From positions 1,116,001 through 1,180,000 of the forward strand of contig NZ_CP042331.1 in assembly GCF_008253865.1 (NCBI RefSeq): a stretch of DNA of 64,000 nucleotides, written 5' to 3'. Source of the stretch: Bosea sp. F3-2. GTDB taxonomy: Bacteria > Pseudomonadota > Alphaproteobacteria > Rhizobiales > Beijerinckiaceae. The notes below the pieces were generated by a model. That model was given only the letters and a program-made list of their open reading frames with translations. It was not told the DNA's origin and did not search any database. The position numbers and the translations under genes were made by a program. Positions 8,414 to 15,189 of the stretch are shown piece after piece. The stretch's first letter is position 1. Every line of letters starts with the position of its first letter.

Positions 8414-9013
8414 ATGGCCAAGGTTCTGGTGCTGTATTACTCGTCCTACGGGCACATCGAGACCATGGCGAACGCCATGGCCGATGGCGCCCGGGCCGCC
8501 GGCGCGACTGTCGACATCAAGCGCGTGCCGGAAACGGTGCCCGAGGAAATCGCCAAGAAGGCCCATTTCAAGCTCGACCAGGCCGCGCCGGTCGCCAGCG
8601 TGGCCGATCTCGAGCACTATGACGCCATCATCGTCGGAACCGGCACGCGCTTCGGCCGGATGTCGAGCCAGATGGCGGCCTTCCTCGACCAGGCCGGCGG
8701 GCTGTGGGTTCGCGGTGCCCTGCACGGCAAGGTCGGCGCAGCCTTCACCTCGTCGGCGACGCAGCATGGCGGCAACGAGACGACCCTCTTCTCGATCATC
8801 ACCAATCTGCTGCATTTCGGCATGACGATCGTCGGCCTGCCCTACAGCCATGCCGGCCAGATGACGCTGGAAGAGATCGTCGGCGGCGCTCCCTATGGCG
8901 CGACGACCGTGGCCGGCGGCGACGGCTCGCGCCAGCCTTCGGCGATCGAGCTGGAGGGCGCCCGGCACCAGGGCGGACTCGTCGCGAAGACGGCCGCCAA
9001 GCTATTCGGCTGA
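8414..9013 (+). CDS. wrbA: NAD(P)H:quinone oxidoreductase, type IV (WrbA)
   Basis: A 199-residue flavodoxin-like protein. The phosphate-binding loop (YYSSYGHIETMANA) is at residues 6-19 and typical WrbA segments follow: GTGTRFGRMSSQMAAFLDQ, FTSSATQHGGNETT, GLPYSHAGQ and PYGATTVAGGDGSR. WrbA performs two-electron reduction of quinones using FMN, avoiding semiquinones. ATG 8414 follows AAAGGAAACTTCC; 41 in-frame upstream codons are not family-like. It fits the redox-stress block of SDRs and MDR quinone reductase here. Confidence 0.95.
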   Translation: MAKVLVLYYSSYGHIETMANAMADGARAAGATVDIKRVPETVPEEIAKKAHFKLDQAAPVASVADLEHYDAIIVGTGTRFGRMSSQMAAFLDQAGGLWVRGALHGKVGAAFTSSATQHGGNETTLFSIITNLLHFGMTIVGLPYSHAGQMTLEEIVGGAPYGATTVAGGDGSRQPSAIELEGARHQGGLVAKTAAKLFG

Positions 9014-9020
9014 TCCGATA

Positions 9021-9042
9021 GGCCGGGCCGCATAGCCCGGCC
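9021..9042 (+). terminator. GC-rich hairpin after wrbA
   Basis: GGCCGGGC (9021-9028) pairs perfectly with GCCCGGCC (9035-9042) around a 6-nt loop, 8 bp after the wrbA stop. No T-run follows, so it may be a weak terminator or an mRNA-end stabiliser. Confidence 0.45.
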
Positions 9043-9108
9043 GCTCCAACCAAAATCGACGGGTCACCTCAAGCGAAGGAAGAACCTCCCTTCGCAAGGG
9101 AGGAACTC

Positions 9109-9189
9109 ATGCCCGAAGACTTCAAAGACAAAGTCGTGCTCGTGACCGGCACAGGCTCCGGGACGACCATCGGCGGCTTCGAACTCTAA
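9109..9189 (+). pseudogene. SDR N-terminal stub
   Basis: A 26-codon frame begins with good ribosome-site sequence (GGGAGGAACTC) and encodes an SDR N-terminus (KDKVVLVTGTGSG, the NAD(P)-binding motif) then an abrupt TTIGGFEL and stop. This is what remains when nearly all of an SDR gene is deleted. Upstream, CCTCCC (9085-9090) and GGGAGG (9098-9103) can pair, which would sequester its ribosome site. Confidence 0.6.
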
Positions 9190-9207
9190 CCCAGGAAGCA
9201 CAATCCC

Positions 9208-9642
9208 ATGACACAGGACATCAGCGAACAGGCGAAAGCCATCATCCGCCGCAATACCGAAGAGGTTCAGGGCGGCGGAGACTGGGCGCTCTTCGACACG
9301 CTGTTCTCCGACGATTTCCACGATCACACCCCCCAGCCGGGCATGAACAGCGACAAGGCGAGCGTGCTCGGCCTCTACAAGCGCCTGCGCGTCGCGTTCC
9401 CCGACTTCAGGCCGGAAATCCACTGGCAGCGCGCCGATGGCGACGTCGTCACCACCTTCAAGACCTATCACGGCACGCATCAGGGCGAATTCCTCGGCAT
9501 CCCCGCCACCGGCAAGACGCTGAGCTTCGAGACCGTCGACGCGATGCGCGTTGTCGACGGCAAGATCACCGATCACTGGGGCGTCGCGAACCTCTATTCG
9601 GTTCTCCAGCAGCTCGGCGTGATCGCGCCGCTGTCGAAGTAA
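9208..9642 (+). CDS. SnoaL-like polyketide cyclase / ester cyclase family protein
   Basis: A 144-residue NTF2-fold protein. The segments DTLFSDDFHDHTP, FPDFRPEIHWQRADGDVV and FKTYHGTHQGEFLGIPATGKT are typical of SnoaL-like ester cyclases, ending with VDGKITDHWGVANLYSVLQQLG. Family members are small, soluble and mostly of unknown substrate. ATG 9208 follows CCCAGGAAGCAC. 14 bp separate it from the quinone reductase gene, so the two are co-transcribed. A stub of an SDR gene lies just upstream. Confidence 0.85.
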   Translation: MTQDISEQAKAIIRRNTEEVQGGGDWALFDTLFSDDFHDHTPQPGMNSDKASVLGLYKRLRVAFPDFRPEIHWQRADGDVVTTFKTYHGTHQGEFLGIPATGKTLSFETVDAMRVVDGKITDHWGVANLYSVLQQLGVIAPLSK

Positions 9643-9656
9643 AGGGAGAGCGTGCC

Positions 9657-10610
9657 ATGAGCACCGTCATTCGCATGCACGAAACCGGCGCCCCGTCGGT
9701 CCTCGTCGCTGAAGACGAGAAGGTCGGGCATCCCGGTGCCGGCCAGGTCAAGCTGCGCCACGACGCCATCGGCGTGAACTTCATCGACACGATGTTCCGG
9801 TCCGGCGCATTCGGGGCGCCATTACCCTTCGTGACCGGCGTGGAAGCTGCCGGCATCGTCACCGAGACCGGCCCGGGCGTTCGCCAATTCGATATCGGCG
9901 ACCGCGTCGCCTATTTCTTCGCTCCGGGCGCCTATGCGGCCGAGCGTCTGGTCGACGAGGCCGCCCTCATCAGGCTGCCCGACGATGTCGCGACCGATAC
10001 CGCTGCCGGCTTCCTGACCAAGGGCATCACAGCCTGGCTCGCCGTTCGCCACCTCCACCAGGTCAGGCCGGGCGACAAGGTGCTGGTCCAGGGGGCGACC
10101 GGCGGTGTCGGCTCACTCGTCACGCGCTGGGCGAAAGCTCTGGGCGCGACCGTCATCGCGGTCGGCTCGGCCGCCAAACTCGGCGGGATCGCATCCGAGG
10201 TCGATCACGCGCTCGCCTCTGACGAACCCGATCTCGGGCTCCGGATCCGCGCCGTCGCGCCGCAAGGGGTCGACGTCGTCTACGAGTTCGTGGGCAAGGC
10301 AACCTTTCCCGCCTCGCTGAAGGCGGTGCACGACGGTGGCGAGATCTTCACGATCGGAGCCGCATCCGGCGCACCGGAGATTGATCAGGCCGAACTGACG
10401 TCGCGCTTGATCACAGTCGCGCATGCCAGCGCGGCGGCCACCGTCAAGGGAGCCCTGCTGGCGCAGGCCTCGAACGAGCTGTTCGATCGCTGGAGGGAGG
10501 GCATCTTCGGTGACATCGCGCTGCATCGCTATCGCCTGCTCGATGCCGCGCAAGCCCATCGCGACATCGCCGACCGCACCATCGGCCCGAATCCGATCCT
10601 GGTTCCTTAA
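9657..10610 (+). CDS. Quinone oxidoreductase (MDR superfamily, zinc-independent)
   Basis: A 317-residue medium-chain reductase of the quinone oxidoreductase type: an N-terminal GroES-like domain (GVNFIDTMFRSG, GVEAAGIVTETG) and a C-terminal NADPH domain with VLVQGATGGVGSLVTRWAKALGATV at about residues 142-166. Zinc ligands of alcohol dehydrogenases are missing, as expected for Qor. It reduces quinones or enones with NADPH. Follows the SnoaL-like gene by 14 bp with GGGAGAGCGTGCC before the ATG. A long hairpin terminates the unit. Confidence 0.9.
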   Translation: MSTVIRMHETGAPSVLVAEDEKVGHPGAGQVKLRHDAIGVNFIDTMFRSGAFGAPLPFVTGVEAAGIVTETGPGVRQFDIGDRVAYFFAPGAYAAERLVDEAALIRLPDDVATDTAAGFLTKGITAWLAVRHLHQVRPGDKVLVQGATGGVGSLVTRWAKALGATVIAVGSAAKLGGIASEVDHALASDEPDLGLRIRAVAPQGVDVVYEFVGKATFPASLKAVHDGGEIFTIGAASGAPEIDQAELTSRLITVAHASAAATVKGALLAQASNELFDRWREGIFGDIALHRYRLLDAAQAHRDIADRTIGPNPILVP

Positions 10611-10627
10611 CGGGCCCTTGCTTGCTA

Positions 10628-10666
10628 GCGTCAATGGCGTTCCCCTTTTGGGAGCGCCATTGACGC
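10628..10666 (+). terminator. Long hairpin downstream of the quinone reductase
   Basis: A 12-bp perfect arm (GCGTCAATGGCG at 10628-10639, CGCCATTGACGC at 10655-10666) continues through a T-G wobble into TCCC/GGGA, giving about 17 paired bases and a CTTTT loop. It lies 18 bp after the stop. The run CCTTTCACC after it is short in T. It may act on both strands or as a transcript end. Confidence 0.65.
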
Positions 10667-10684
10667 CTTTCACCTCATCCTCCT

Positions 10685-11062
10685 GTGAGCGACGCCATGT
10701 CCAGCACCCTGTCGGCCTTGCTGCTTCGCAATCTCCACGACGTGTTCGGGGAGCCCGACCCTGACCGCCGCCGCGCCGCGATCGATGAGATCTTCCACGA
10801 GGATGCCGTGTTCCATGATCCCAATGGCGGCGTCTTCCGCGGCCGTGCCGAGATCGACCGCATCGCCGGAGTGATCAAGGCCGGTCATCCCGACTTCCGA
10901 TATCAACCGCTTTCCGAGCCGGAAGTGGTCGGCGATGCCGGCCGCGTTCGCTGGGTCTCGGGCAGCCCGGGCCACCCCCCGGCCTATGCCGGAACCGATT
11001 TCGCGATCGCGCGCGACGGCAAGATCGCCGCCGTCTATCTTTTCTTCGACGCGTTGCCTTGA
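10685..11062 (+). CDS. Nuclear transport factor 2 (SnoaL-like) family protein
   Basis: A 125-residue NTF2-fold protein: DPDRRRAAIDEIFHEDAVFHD followed by GRAEIDRIAGVI, PDFRYQPL and a final strand GKIAAVYLFFDALP. The fold is used by small isomerases, dehydratases and binding proteins; no catalytic assignment is possible. Start is GTG 10685 or ATG 10697; neither has a clear ribosome site. A long hairpin separates it from the quinone reductase, so it may be its own unit. Confidence 0.75.
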   Translation: MSDAMSSTLSALLLRNLHDVFGEPDPDRRRAAIDEIFHEDAVFHDPNGGVFRGRAEIDRIAGVIKAGHPDFRYQPLSEPEVVGDAGRVRWVSGSPGHPPAYAGTDFAIARDGKIAAVYLFFDALP

Positions 11063-11284
11063 GTGGGGCGCGAGGAGCCAGGCGGCTGACATGATGCCGC
11101 AGCTGGGTTACAGGCGCCGATCCGACTGACGTTCGAAACTCTGAAAACGGTCATCCCAACCTTCCGACAAGAGCGGTTGGCTTCCACGACGCTCCAGGCG
11201 CTTTTCCACGATCGTTGCATTCGGGCTTGAATGCCCCAGCTCCGGAGCCATAGTAGCTCCAAGCGTCGATCGTGGAGGCGCGTG

Positions 11285-12472
11285 ATGATCGTTCGCGCCG
11301 CCCTGTGCCTGGCGTTGATGCTGCTCCCCGCCTGCACCTTCCAGGGGCGTCCGCAAGCCTTGCCCTTCGAACGGCAGGAAGGGGCCGAGGTCGCCGGCTA
11401 CGGCACGGTGCGGTTCTGGGCCGACGGCATCGACAGCCGCGTTCCCGCTTATCTCGACAACCAGTATCGGCAGATCGCGGCATCGGGCTGCCGCGCCTGC
11501 CGGAACGAGGCGAGCTTCCTGGCGATCTCCGGTGGAGGCGCGGATGGCGCCTACGGGGCTGGTGTCCTGAAGGGCTGGAGCGAACGAGGCGACCGGCCGC
11601 GCTTCGAAGTGGTCACCGGCGTCAGCACGGGCTCGCTGGCAGCGCCCTTCGTATTCGCCGGACCAGCCTATGATGCCGCCCTGGAAGAGATCTATACGCG
11701 CTATGGCGACAGCGACCTGTTTCGCAACAGGGGGATCGTCGGGCTCCTCGGCGACTCGCTCTACGACACGGAGCCGCTGCGCCGCCTGATCGAGCGTCAC
11801 GCCGACGACGCCCTGCTCGATACGATCGCAACCGAGCACCGCAAGGGGCGACGCCTGCTCGTCCAGACGACCAACCTCGATGCGCAGCGACCGGTGGTCT
11901 GGGATCTCGGCGCCATCGCCGCCAGCGGCAATCCGGAGCGCCGCAAGCTGTTCGTCGACGCGCTCCTCGCCTCCGCGGCCATTCCGGGCGTCTTCCCGCC
12001 GGTCGCGCTCAATGTGGCCAGCGAAGGCCGGCTCTACGACGAGCTGCATGTCGATGGCGGCGTCTCCGCCCAGATCTTCTTCGCACCGCCGGGGCTCGAC
12101 CTGAACGGCGCCGCCCGCCGCCATTTCGGGCATGAACGGCACCTGAGTCTCTACGTGGTCCGCAACGGCAAGCTCGGCCCCGAATACAAGGCGAGCGAAC
12201 GCAGCGTGATGGCGCTGGCCTCACGCTCCATCACGACGCTGGTGAAGTACCAGTCGCTTGCGAACATCACGACGCTGTCGGAGGTCGCGCGGCAGATGAA
12301 GGCCGATTTCGCCTTTGCGGCCGTGCCCGAAAGTTTCGCGGTGCAGCCGCGCTCCGAATTCGACCCGCTCTACATGCAGGCGCTCTTCAGGATGGGCTAT
12401 CAGGACGCCCTGCGGGGACAGGCATGGCGCAAGACACCGCCGGCCTCGCCGATGCTCGCATTGCGGCGCTAG
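11285..12472 (+). CDS. Patatin-like phospholipase, predicted lipoprotein
   Basis: A 395-residue patatin. A short signal peptide ends in a lipobox (LMLLPAC, Cys near residue 17), so the protein is probably lipid-anchored. The oxyanion loop (FLAISGGGADGAYGAG, residues about 79-94), nucleophile elbow GVSTG (Ser near 117), and catalytic Asp in HVDGG are all present: a complete Ser-Asp dyad. Hydrolysis of acyl lipids in the envelope is expected. ATG 11285 follows GTGGAGG; an 18-codon upstream extension is not signal-like. A paralogue lies at 40842-42074. Its TAG is inside a GCTAGAGC-bounded repeat. Confidence 0.9.
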   Translation: MIVRAALCLALMLLPACTFQGRPQALPFERQEGAEVAGYGTVRFWADGIDSRVPAYLDNQYRQIAASGCRACRNEASFLAISGGGADGAYGAGVLKGWSERGDRPRFEVVTGVSTGSLAAPFVFAGPAYDAALEEIYTRYGDSDLFRNRGIVGLLGDSLYDTEPLRRLIERHADDALLDTIATEHRKGRRLLVQTTNLDAQRPVVWDLGAIAASGNPERRKLFVDALLASAAIPGVFPPVALNVASEGRLYDELHVDGGVSAQIFFAPPGLDLNGAARRHFGHERHLSLYVVRNGKLGPEYKASERSVMALASRSITTLVKYQSLANITTLSEVARQMKADFAFAAVPESFAVQPRSEFDPLYMQALFRMGYQDALRGQAWRKTPPASPMLALRR

Positions 12473-12518
12473 AGCAATTCCAGCAAAAAGCGCGTAGCGG
12501 TTTCGCGTTCGGAGTTGC
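12468..12518 (+). repeat. Short palindromic intergenic repeat starting GCTAGAGC
   Basis: Starts with GCTAGAGC (12468-12475), which includes the patatin stop codon, then GCAATTCC (12474-12481) pairs imperfectly with GGAGTTGC (12511-12518) through AAAAGCGC / GCGGTTTC. This form resembles dispersed palindromic repeats of alphaproteobacteria. A related boundary occurs at 33760 and 33976. Confidence 0.5.
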
Positions 12519-12689
12519 CGAAAGCGGAAGCTGCCCTCCGCTGAAATCCGATGCCGAAACAAGGAGTGAGTGCCGCTCCCTACCCGCGCCTTGCCGGCAT
12601 CAGCAGACTCTATGAGATGGAACGTGGGCTCGCTCTCTCGGGCAGGCTCCAGCGATAGCGCGAAGCCTTTGCTTGACTCCTACCGCCCC

Positions 12690-12726
12690 AAAAGAGAAGA
12701 CCCCGCCAGCCGAAGCTGACGGGGCC
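12690..12726 (-). terminator. Rho-independent terminator
   Basis: On the minus strand CCCCGTCAGC, a TTCG loop and GCTGGCGGGG form a stem with one G-U pair or mismatch, followed by TCTTCTCTTTT. It ends the 12731-12952 gene just upstream. Confidence 0.85.
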
Positions 12727-12730
12727 AAAA

Positions 12731-12952
12731 TCATGCGGCGGCACATCGTCGGTATCGCTCGATGGCCCGGCGGGTCAGGTCGTCTTCGTCTTCAGCGACA
12801 TGGACCAACGCGGCGACAATGTAGGCCAGATTGGTGCGTTCACGCTCATCAAAGGCATCGGGAATGGTCGATCTGACTTCGTTCCAAGCAGCCTCCAAGG
12901 CCGCCTGCGCCCGAGCGAGGTCAACGGGGTCGCTCAACGATGAGAACGGCAT
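12731..12952 (-). CDS. Small conserved hypothetical protein
   Basis: A 73-residue acidic, helical, soluble protein (VDLARAQAALEAAWNEVRS, then RERTNLAYIVAALVHVAEDEDDLTRRAIER). No known domain recognised; proteins of this shape are common and unnamed in rhizobia. ATG 12952 was chosen because CGGAGGAAGAGC precedes it; an upstream in-frame start 9 codons earlier lacks one. It has its own terminator, so it is likely a real single-gene unit. Confidence 0.65.
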   Translation of the reverse strand: MPFSSLSDPVDLARAQAALEAAWNEVRSTIPDAFDERERTNLAYIVAALVHVAEDEDDLTRRAIERYRRCAAA

Positions 12953-13014
12953 GCTCTTCCTCCGAAGTGGTTCTCGCATCGGGGAATTTAAGGAACGGAG
13001 TAATCACCGCAATG

Positions 13015-13051
13015 TCAAAAAATGGCCCGATCCCCTTTCGGAGACCGGGCC
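13015..13051 (-). terminator. Rho-independent terminator
   Basis: On the minus strand a 12-bp stem (13024-13051, with two G-U wobbles) is closed by a GAAA tetraloop and followed by ATTTTTTG. It lies about 67 bp after the DUF1236 gene stop and ends that transcript. Confidence 0.85.
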
Positions 13052-13117
13052 GGTGACCGTCGCCGATCAAGTGTTGAGGCGGGCAGCTCCCACGTTGGGA
13101 AACGTCATTCGATCGCG

Positions 13118-13438
13118 TCACTCGACGATATGAACGATGCGACGGCTTGAAGGCTCGACCAACACGACATGATCGTCGGTATAGATGGAGCGATACCTGC
13201 TGACGCTCGGCCCCCAATCGGCGGGCGCCGCGTGGAGTTCCACATCGGCCGGCAAGGTCGCTCCGACGGTGACCTTCTCCTTGATCATCGCGGGCTTCAC
13301 CTTCTCCTTGACCACATACTCCTTGATACGGGTTTGCTCGGGCTGGCCGATGGTGGTCTCGGCGCTGACTTGCGCGACAGCCGCCGAACTGGCCGCCAGA
13401 GCCGTCGCTACGACGAATCCAAGAACCGGACGCTTCAT
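13118..13438 (-). CDS. DUF1236 domain-containing exported protein
   Basis: A 106-residue protein: signal peptide (MKRPVLGFVVATALAASSAAVAQ), then a basic repeat-like region KEYVVKEKVKPAMIKEKVTVG, and a C-terminal DUF1236 ending in YRSIYTDDHVVLVEPSSRRIVHIVE. The fold is a short beta domain found mainly in rhizobial periplasmic proteins of unknown role. Start ATG 13436-13438 has CAGAGGACGGGCC upstream. A cyclase fragment abuts its 5' end, so the original promoter may have been replaced. Confidence 0.8.
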   Translation of the reverse strand: MKRPVLGFVVATALAASSAAVAQVSAETTIGQPEQTRIKEYVVKEKVKPAMIKEKVTVGATLPADVELHAAPADWGPSVSRYRSIYTDDHVVLVEPSSRRIVHIVE

Positions 13439-13448
13439 GGCCCGTCCT

Positions 13449-13562
13449 CTGCCGCTGCCTGCCAAGCCATCCATCGCCGTGTTGCCGTTCACCAACTTGA
13501 GCGGGGAAACGGAGCAGAACGTTTTCGCAGACGGGTTGACCGAAGACCTGATTCTGCGAGTA
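13449..13562 (+). pseudogene. Fragment of a TolB-like / adenylate cyclase family protein
   Basis: In the plus frame, PAKPSIAVLPFTNLSGETEQ then NVFADGLTEDLILRV matches the very conserved linker between cyclase or DNA-binding domains and TPR arrays in rhizobial regulators (SIAVLPFxNxSGDPEQxYFADGxTEDI). Nothing before or after belongs to such a gene, so about 38 residues of a much larger protein remain. It abuts the transposase fragment at 13579. Confidence 0.7.
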
Positions 13563-13578
13563 GAGAAGCCCCCTTCCC

Positions 13579-13875
13579 TCCCTCGCTGTCGACGGCACGC
13601 CATAGAACCAGGCGCCGCACCTGGATCGAGACGACCATCTCGTCCAAATGCCACGTGTCCGTCGCTCGGGGCCGGAGCCGGCGCAGGTTCCGGGAAAACG
13701 CGGGTCCGAACTTGCACACCCACCGTCGGATCGTCTCGTAGGAGACATCGAGGCCGCGCCCAGCCAACAGCTCCTCGACATCGCGGTAGCTCAAGGTGAA
13801 CCGCAGATAGAGCCAAACAGCGTGCCGGATGACCTCGGGTGGGAACTGGTGGCGAGCATAGGGGATTGACTGCAT
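13579..13875 (-). pseudogene. IS6-family transposase, 5' fragment
   Basis: About 99 residues of an IS6/IS26-like transposase: HQFPPEVIRHAVWLYLRFTL, SYRDVEELLAGRGLDVSYET, IRRWVCKFGPAF, then TDTWHLDEMVVSIQ with the first DDE Asp, and LWRAVDSEG. After DSEG the frame no longer follows the family; the last two catalytic acids are absent. Intact members are about 230 residues. Inverted repeats were not found, so the element looks dead. The junction near 13575 meets unrelated cyclase-fragment sequence. Confidence 0.85.
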
Positions 13876-13939
13876 GCCCCTACCCTACGACGAGCGAGCT
13901 CAGACCGTCAGCGTTCCCGTGACGATGCCCCTCCAGCCA

Positions 13940-14998
13940 CTAAGGTTGCGGCTGCGCCAAAGCGACGGAATCGCGCAGGATGAGTTCGAAAGGTAGTATC
14001 TCGCGAACTGGTTCCGAGGCTTTCTGTTCGATCAGATCGATCAAGATCAGAGCGAGCTGCTCGCCTGCGCTACGGATCGAGGTCGCAGTCGCTGTCAGTG
14101 GGGGGACAAACTCGGCCGCGCTGCATCCCCTCACGCCGTCGTCATGGCAAACGACCGAGACATCGGCGCCGATTTTCAGCCCACGCTCGCGTATGGCGCG
14201 ATACACGCCGCGAGCCTGGAAAACCGACCCGCAGATGAAGGCTGTCGGCCGCTCCGGATCGTCGAGGCGGCGCATCGCGGTCTCATAGCCCGTGGCTTCG
14301 GTCATCGAGACGAATTCGATCGCATCCGGCAACGGGGTCAGCCCGCGAGCAGCGAAGGCGCGCAGGAAGCTCGCGGCACGCGCGGCGGCGTAACGGAACT
14401 TCTCGAGGCCGTTCACCGCCACGATGCGACGGTGCCCATAGTCGAGGAGCAGGCTCGTCAAACGTTCGAATGACGTATCGTTGTCCGTGTCGACGAAGGA
14501 ATAGGGCTCCTTCACCTCGCTGCGCCCGTGCACGACAAAAGGCAGGCGCAGCTGGTTCAGCAACGCGATGCGCGGATCGTCGACGAGGGGGCGCGTGATG
14601 ATGACCCCGTCGACGGCCTTCGATGAAGCCAGCTTGCGCAGGACGGCCGCCTCATCATCCTCGAACGGGGAAAGAAGCAAGCTGTAGTTGCGGCGCGTAA
14701 CGGCCGTCGAAATGCCCGCCAGCACATCCACGAAATTGGTTTCGGGCAGCTGGAGCCGCTCGAGCGGGAAGACGAGCCCGATCGCCTCGGCCCGACCGAT
14801 CGCAAGACTGCGCGCCCGCGCGTTCGGCCGGTATCCTGCCGCCTCGGCGGCTGCAACGACGCGCCGCCGCGTCGTCTCCGGTATGCCGGGATGGGCACGC
14901 AGAGCCCGGCTGACGGTGGATTGAGAAAGGCCGAGCTCGAGGGCGAGCGTTTTCAGATCCGCAGTGTGTTTATGCAAGCGCTTGCCTTCTTCACGCAC
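13940..14998 (-). CDS. LacI family transcriptional regulator
   Basis: A 352-residue LacI/GalR repressor. The HTH is at residues about 14-33 (LKTLALELGLSQSTVSRALR), followed by the hinge IPETTRRRVVAAAEAAGYRPN and a periplasmic-binding-like sensor domain. Start GTG 14998 has GAGGTG six bases away. Codons 5-9 overlap the palindrome ATGCAAGCGCTTGCC, a likely operator, which suggests autorepression inside its own gene. It is divergent from a CUT1 ABC transporter with an identical operator and so controls it. The inducer is probably the transported solute or its product. Confidence 0.93.
   Translation of the reverse strand: MREEGKRLHKHTADLKTLALELGLSQSTVSRALRAHPGIPETTRRRVVAAAEAAGYRPNARARSLAIGRAEAIGLVFPLERLQLPETNFVDVLAGISTAVTRRNYSLLLSPFEDDEAAVLRKLASSKAVDGVIITRPLVDDPRIALLNQLRLPFVVHGRSEVKEPYSFVDTDNDTSFERLTSLLLDYGHRRIVAVNGLEKFRYAAARAASFLRAFAARGLTPLPDAIEFVSMTEATGYETAMRRLDDPERPTAFICGSVFQARGVYRAIRERGLKIGADVSVVCHDDGVRGCSAAEFVPPLTATATSIRSAGEQLALILIDLIEQKASEPVREILPFELILRDSVALAQPQP
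14972..14987. promoter_or_regulatory. LacI-type operator inside the repressor gene start
   Basis: ATGCAAGCGCTTGCCT matches the perfect operator at 15132-15147 at 14 of 16 positions and lies over codons 5-9 of the repressor gene. The core TGCAAGCGCTTGC has the central CG of LacI-family sites. Two sites 160 bp apart could bind one tetramer or two dimers and loop. Confidence 0.8.
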
Positions 14999-15131
14999 CT
15001 GAAGTCACCTCGTCGCCTTGCACATCCGTGTCGCTCACCGGGATCGGCTCGCGGAATGGCTGATATGGCCGGCGCAGACCCGGATTTAGCCCACATCAAC
15101 CCTGGTTGACAAACGCCAATGTCAACGTACC

Positions 15132-15147
15132 ATGCAAGCGCTTGCAT
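15132..15147. promoter_or_regulatory. LacI-type operator before the ABC transporter operon
   Basis: ATGCAAGCGCTTGCAT is a perfect 16-bp palindrome about 43 bp before the binding-protein start. CATAAT at 15145-15150 overlaps its right arm and could be the -10. A second inverted repeat, GTTGACA (15105-15111) and TGTCAAC (15120-15126), sits just upstream and contains TTGACA. Confidence 0.85.
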
Positions 15148-15189
15148 AATACACTGGCAAACAGTGATGCACCCGGGAGGATGCCCCTG

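Noticed and set aside
11108..12142. 344-codon minus-strand frame opposite the patatin gene
   Set aside because: No family pattern, and the opposite strand has a complete catalytic patatin with a lipobox.
13876..13939. Right end and inverted repeat of the IS6-like element
   Set aside because: No sequence resembling an IS6-family terminal repeat was found, and the element cannot be bounded.
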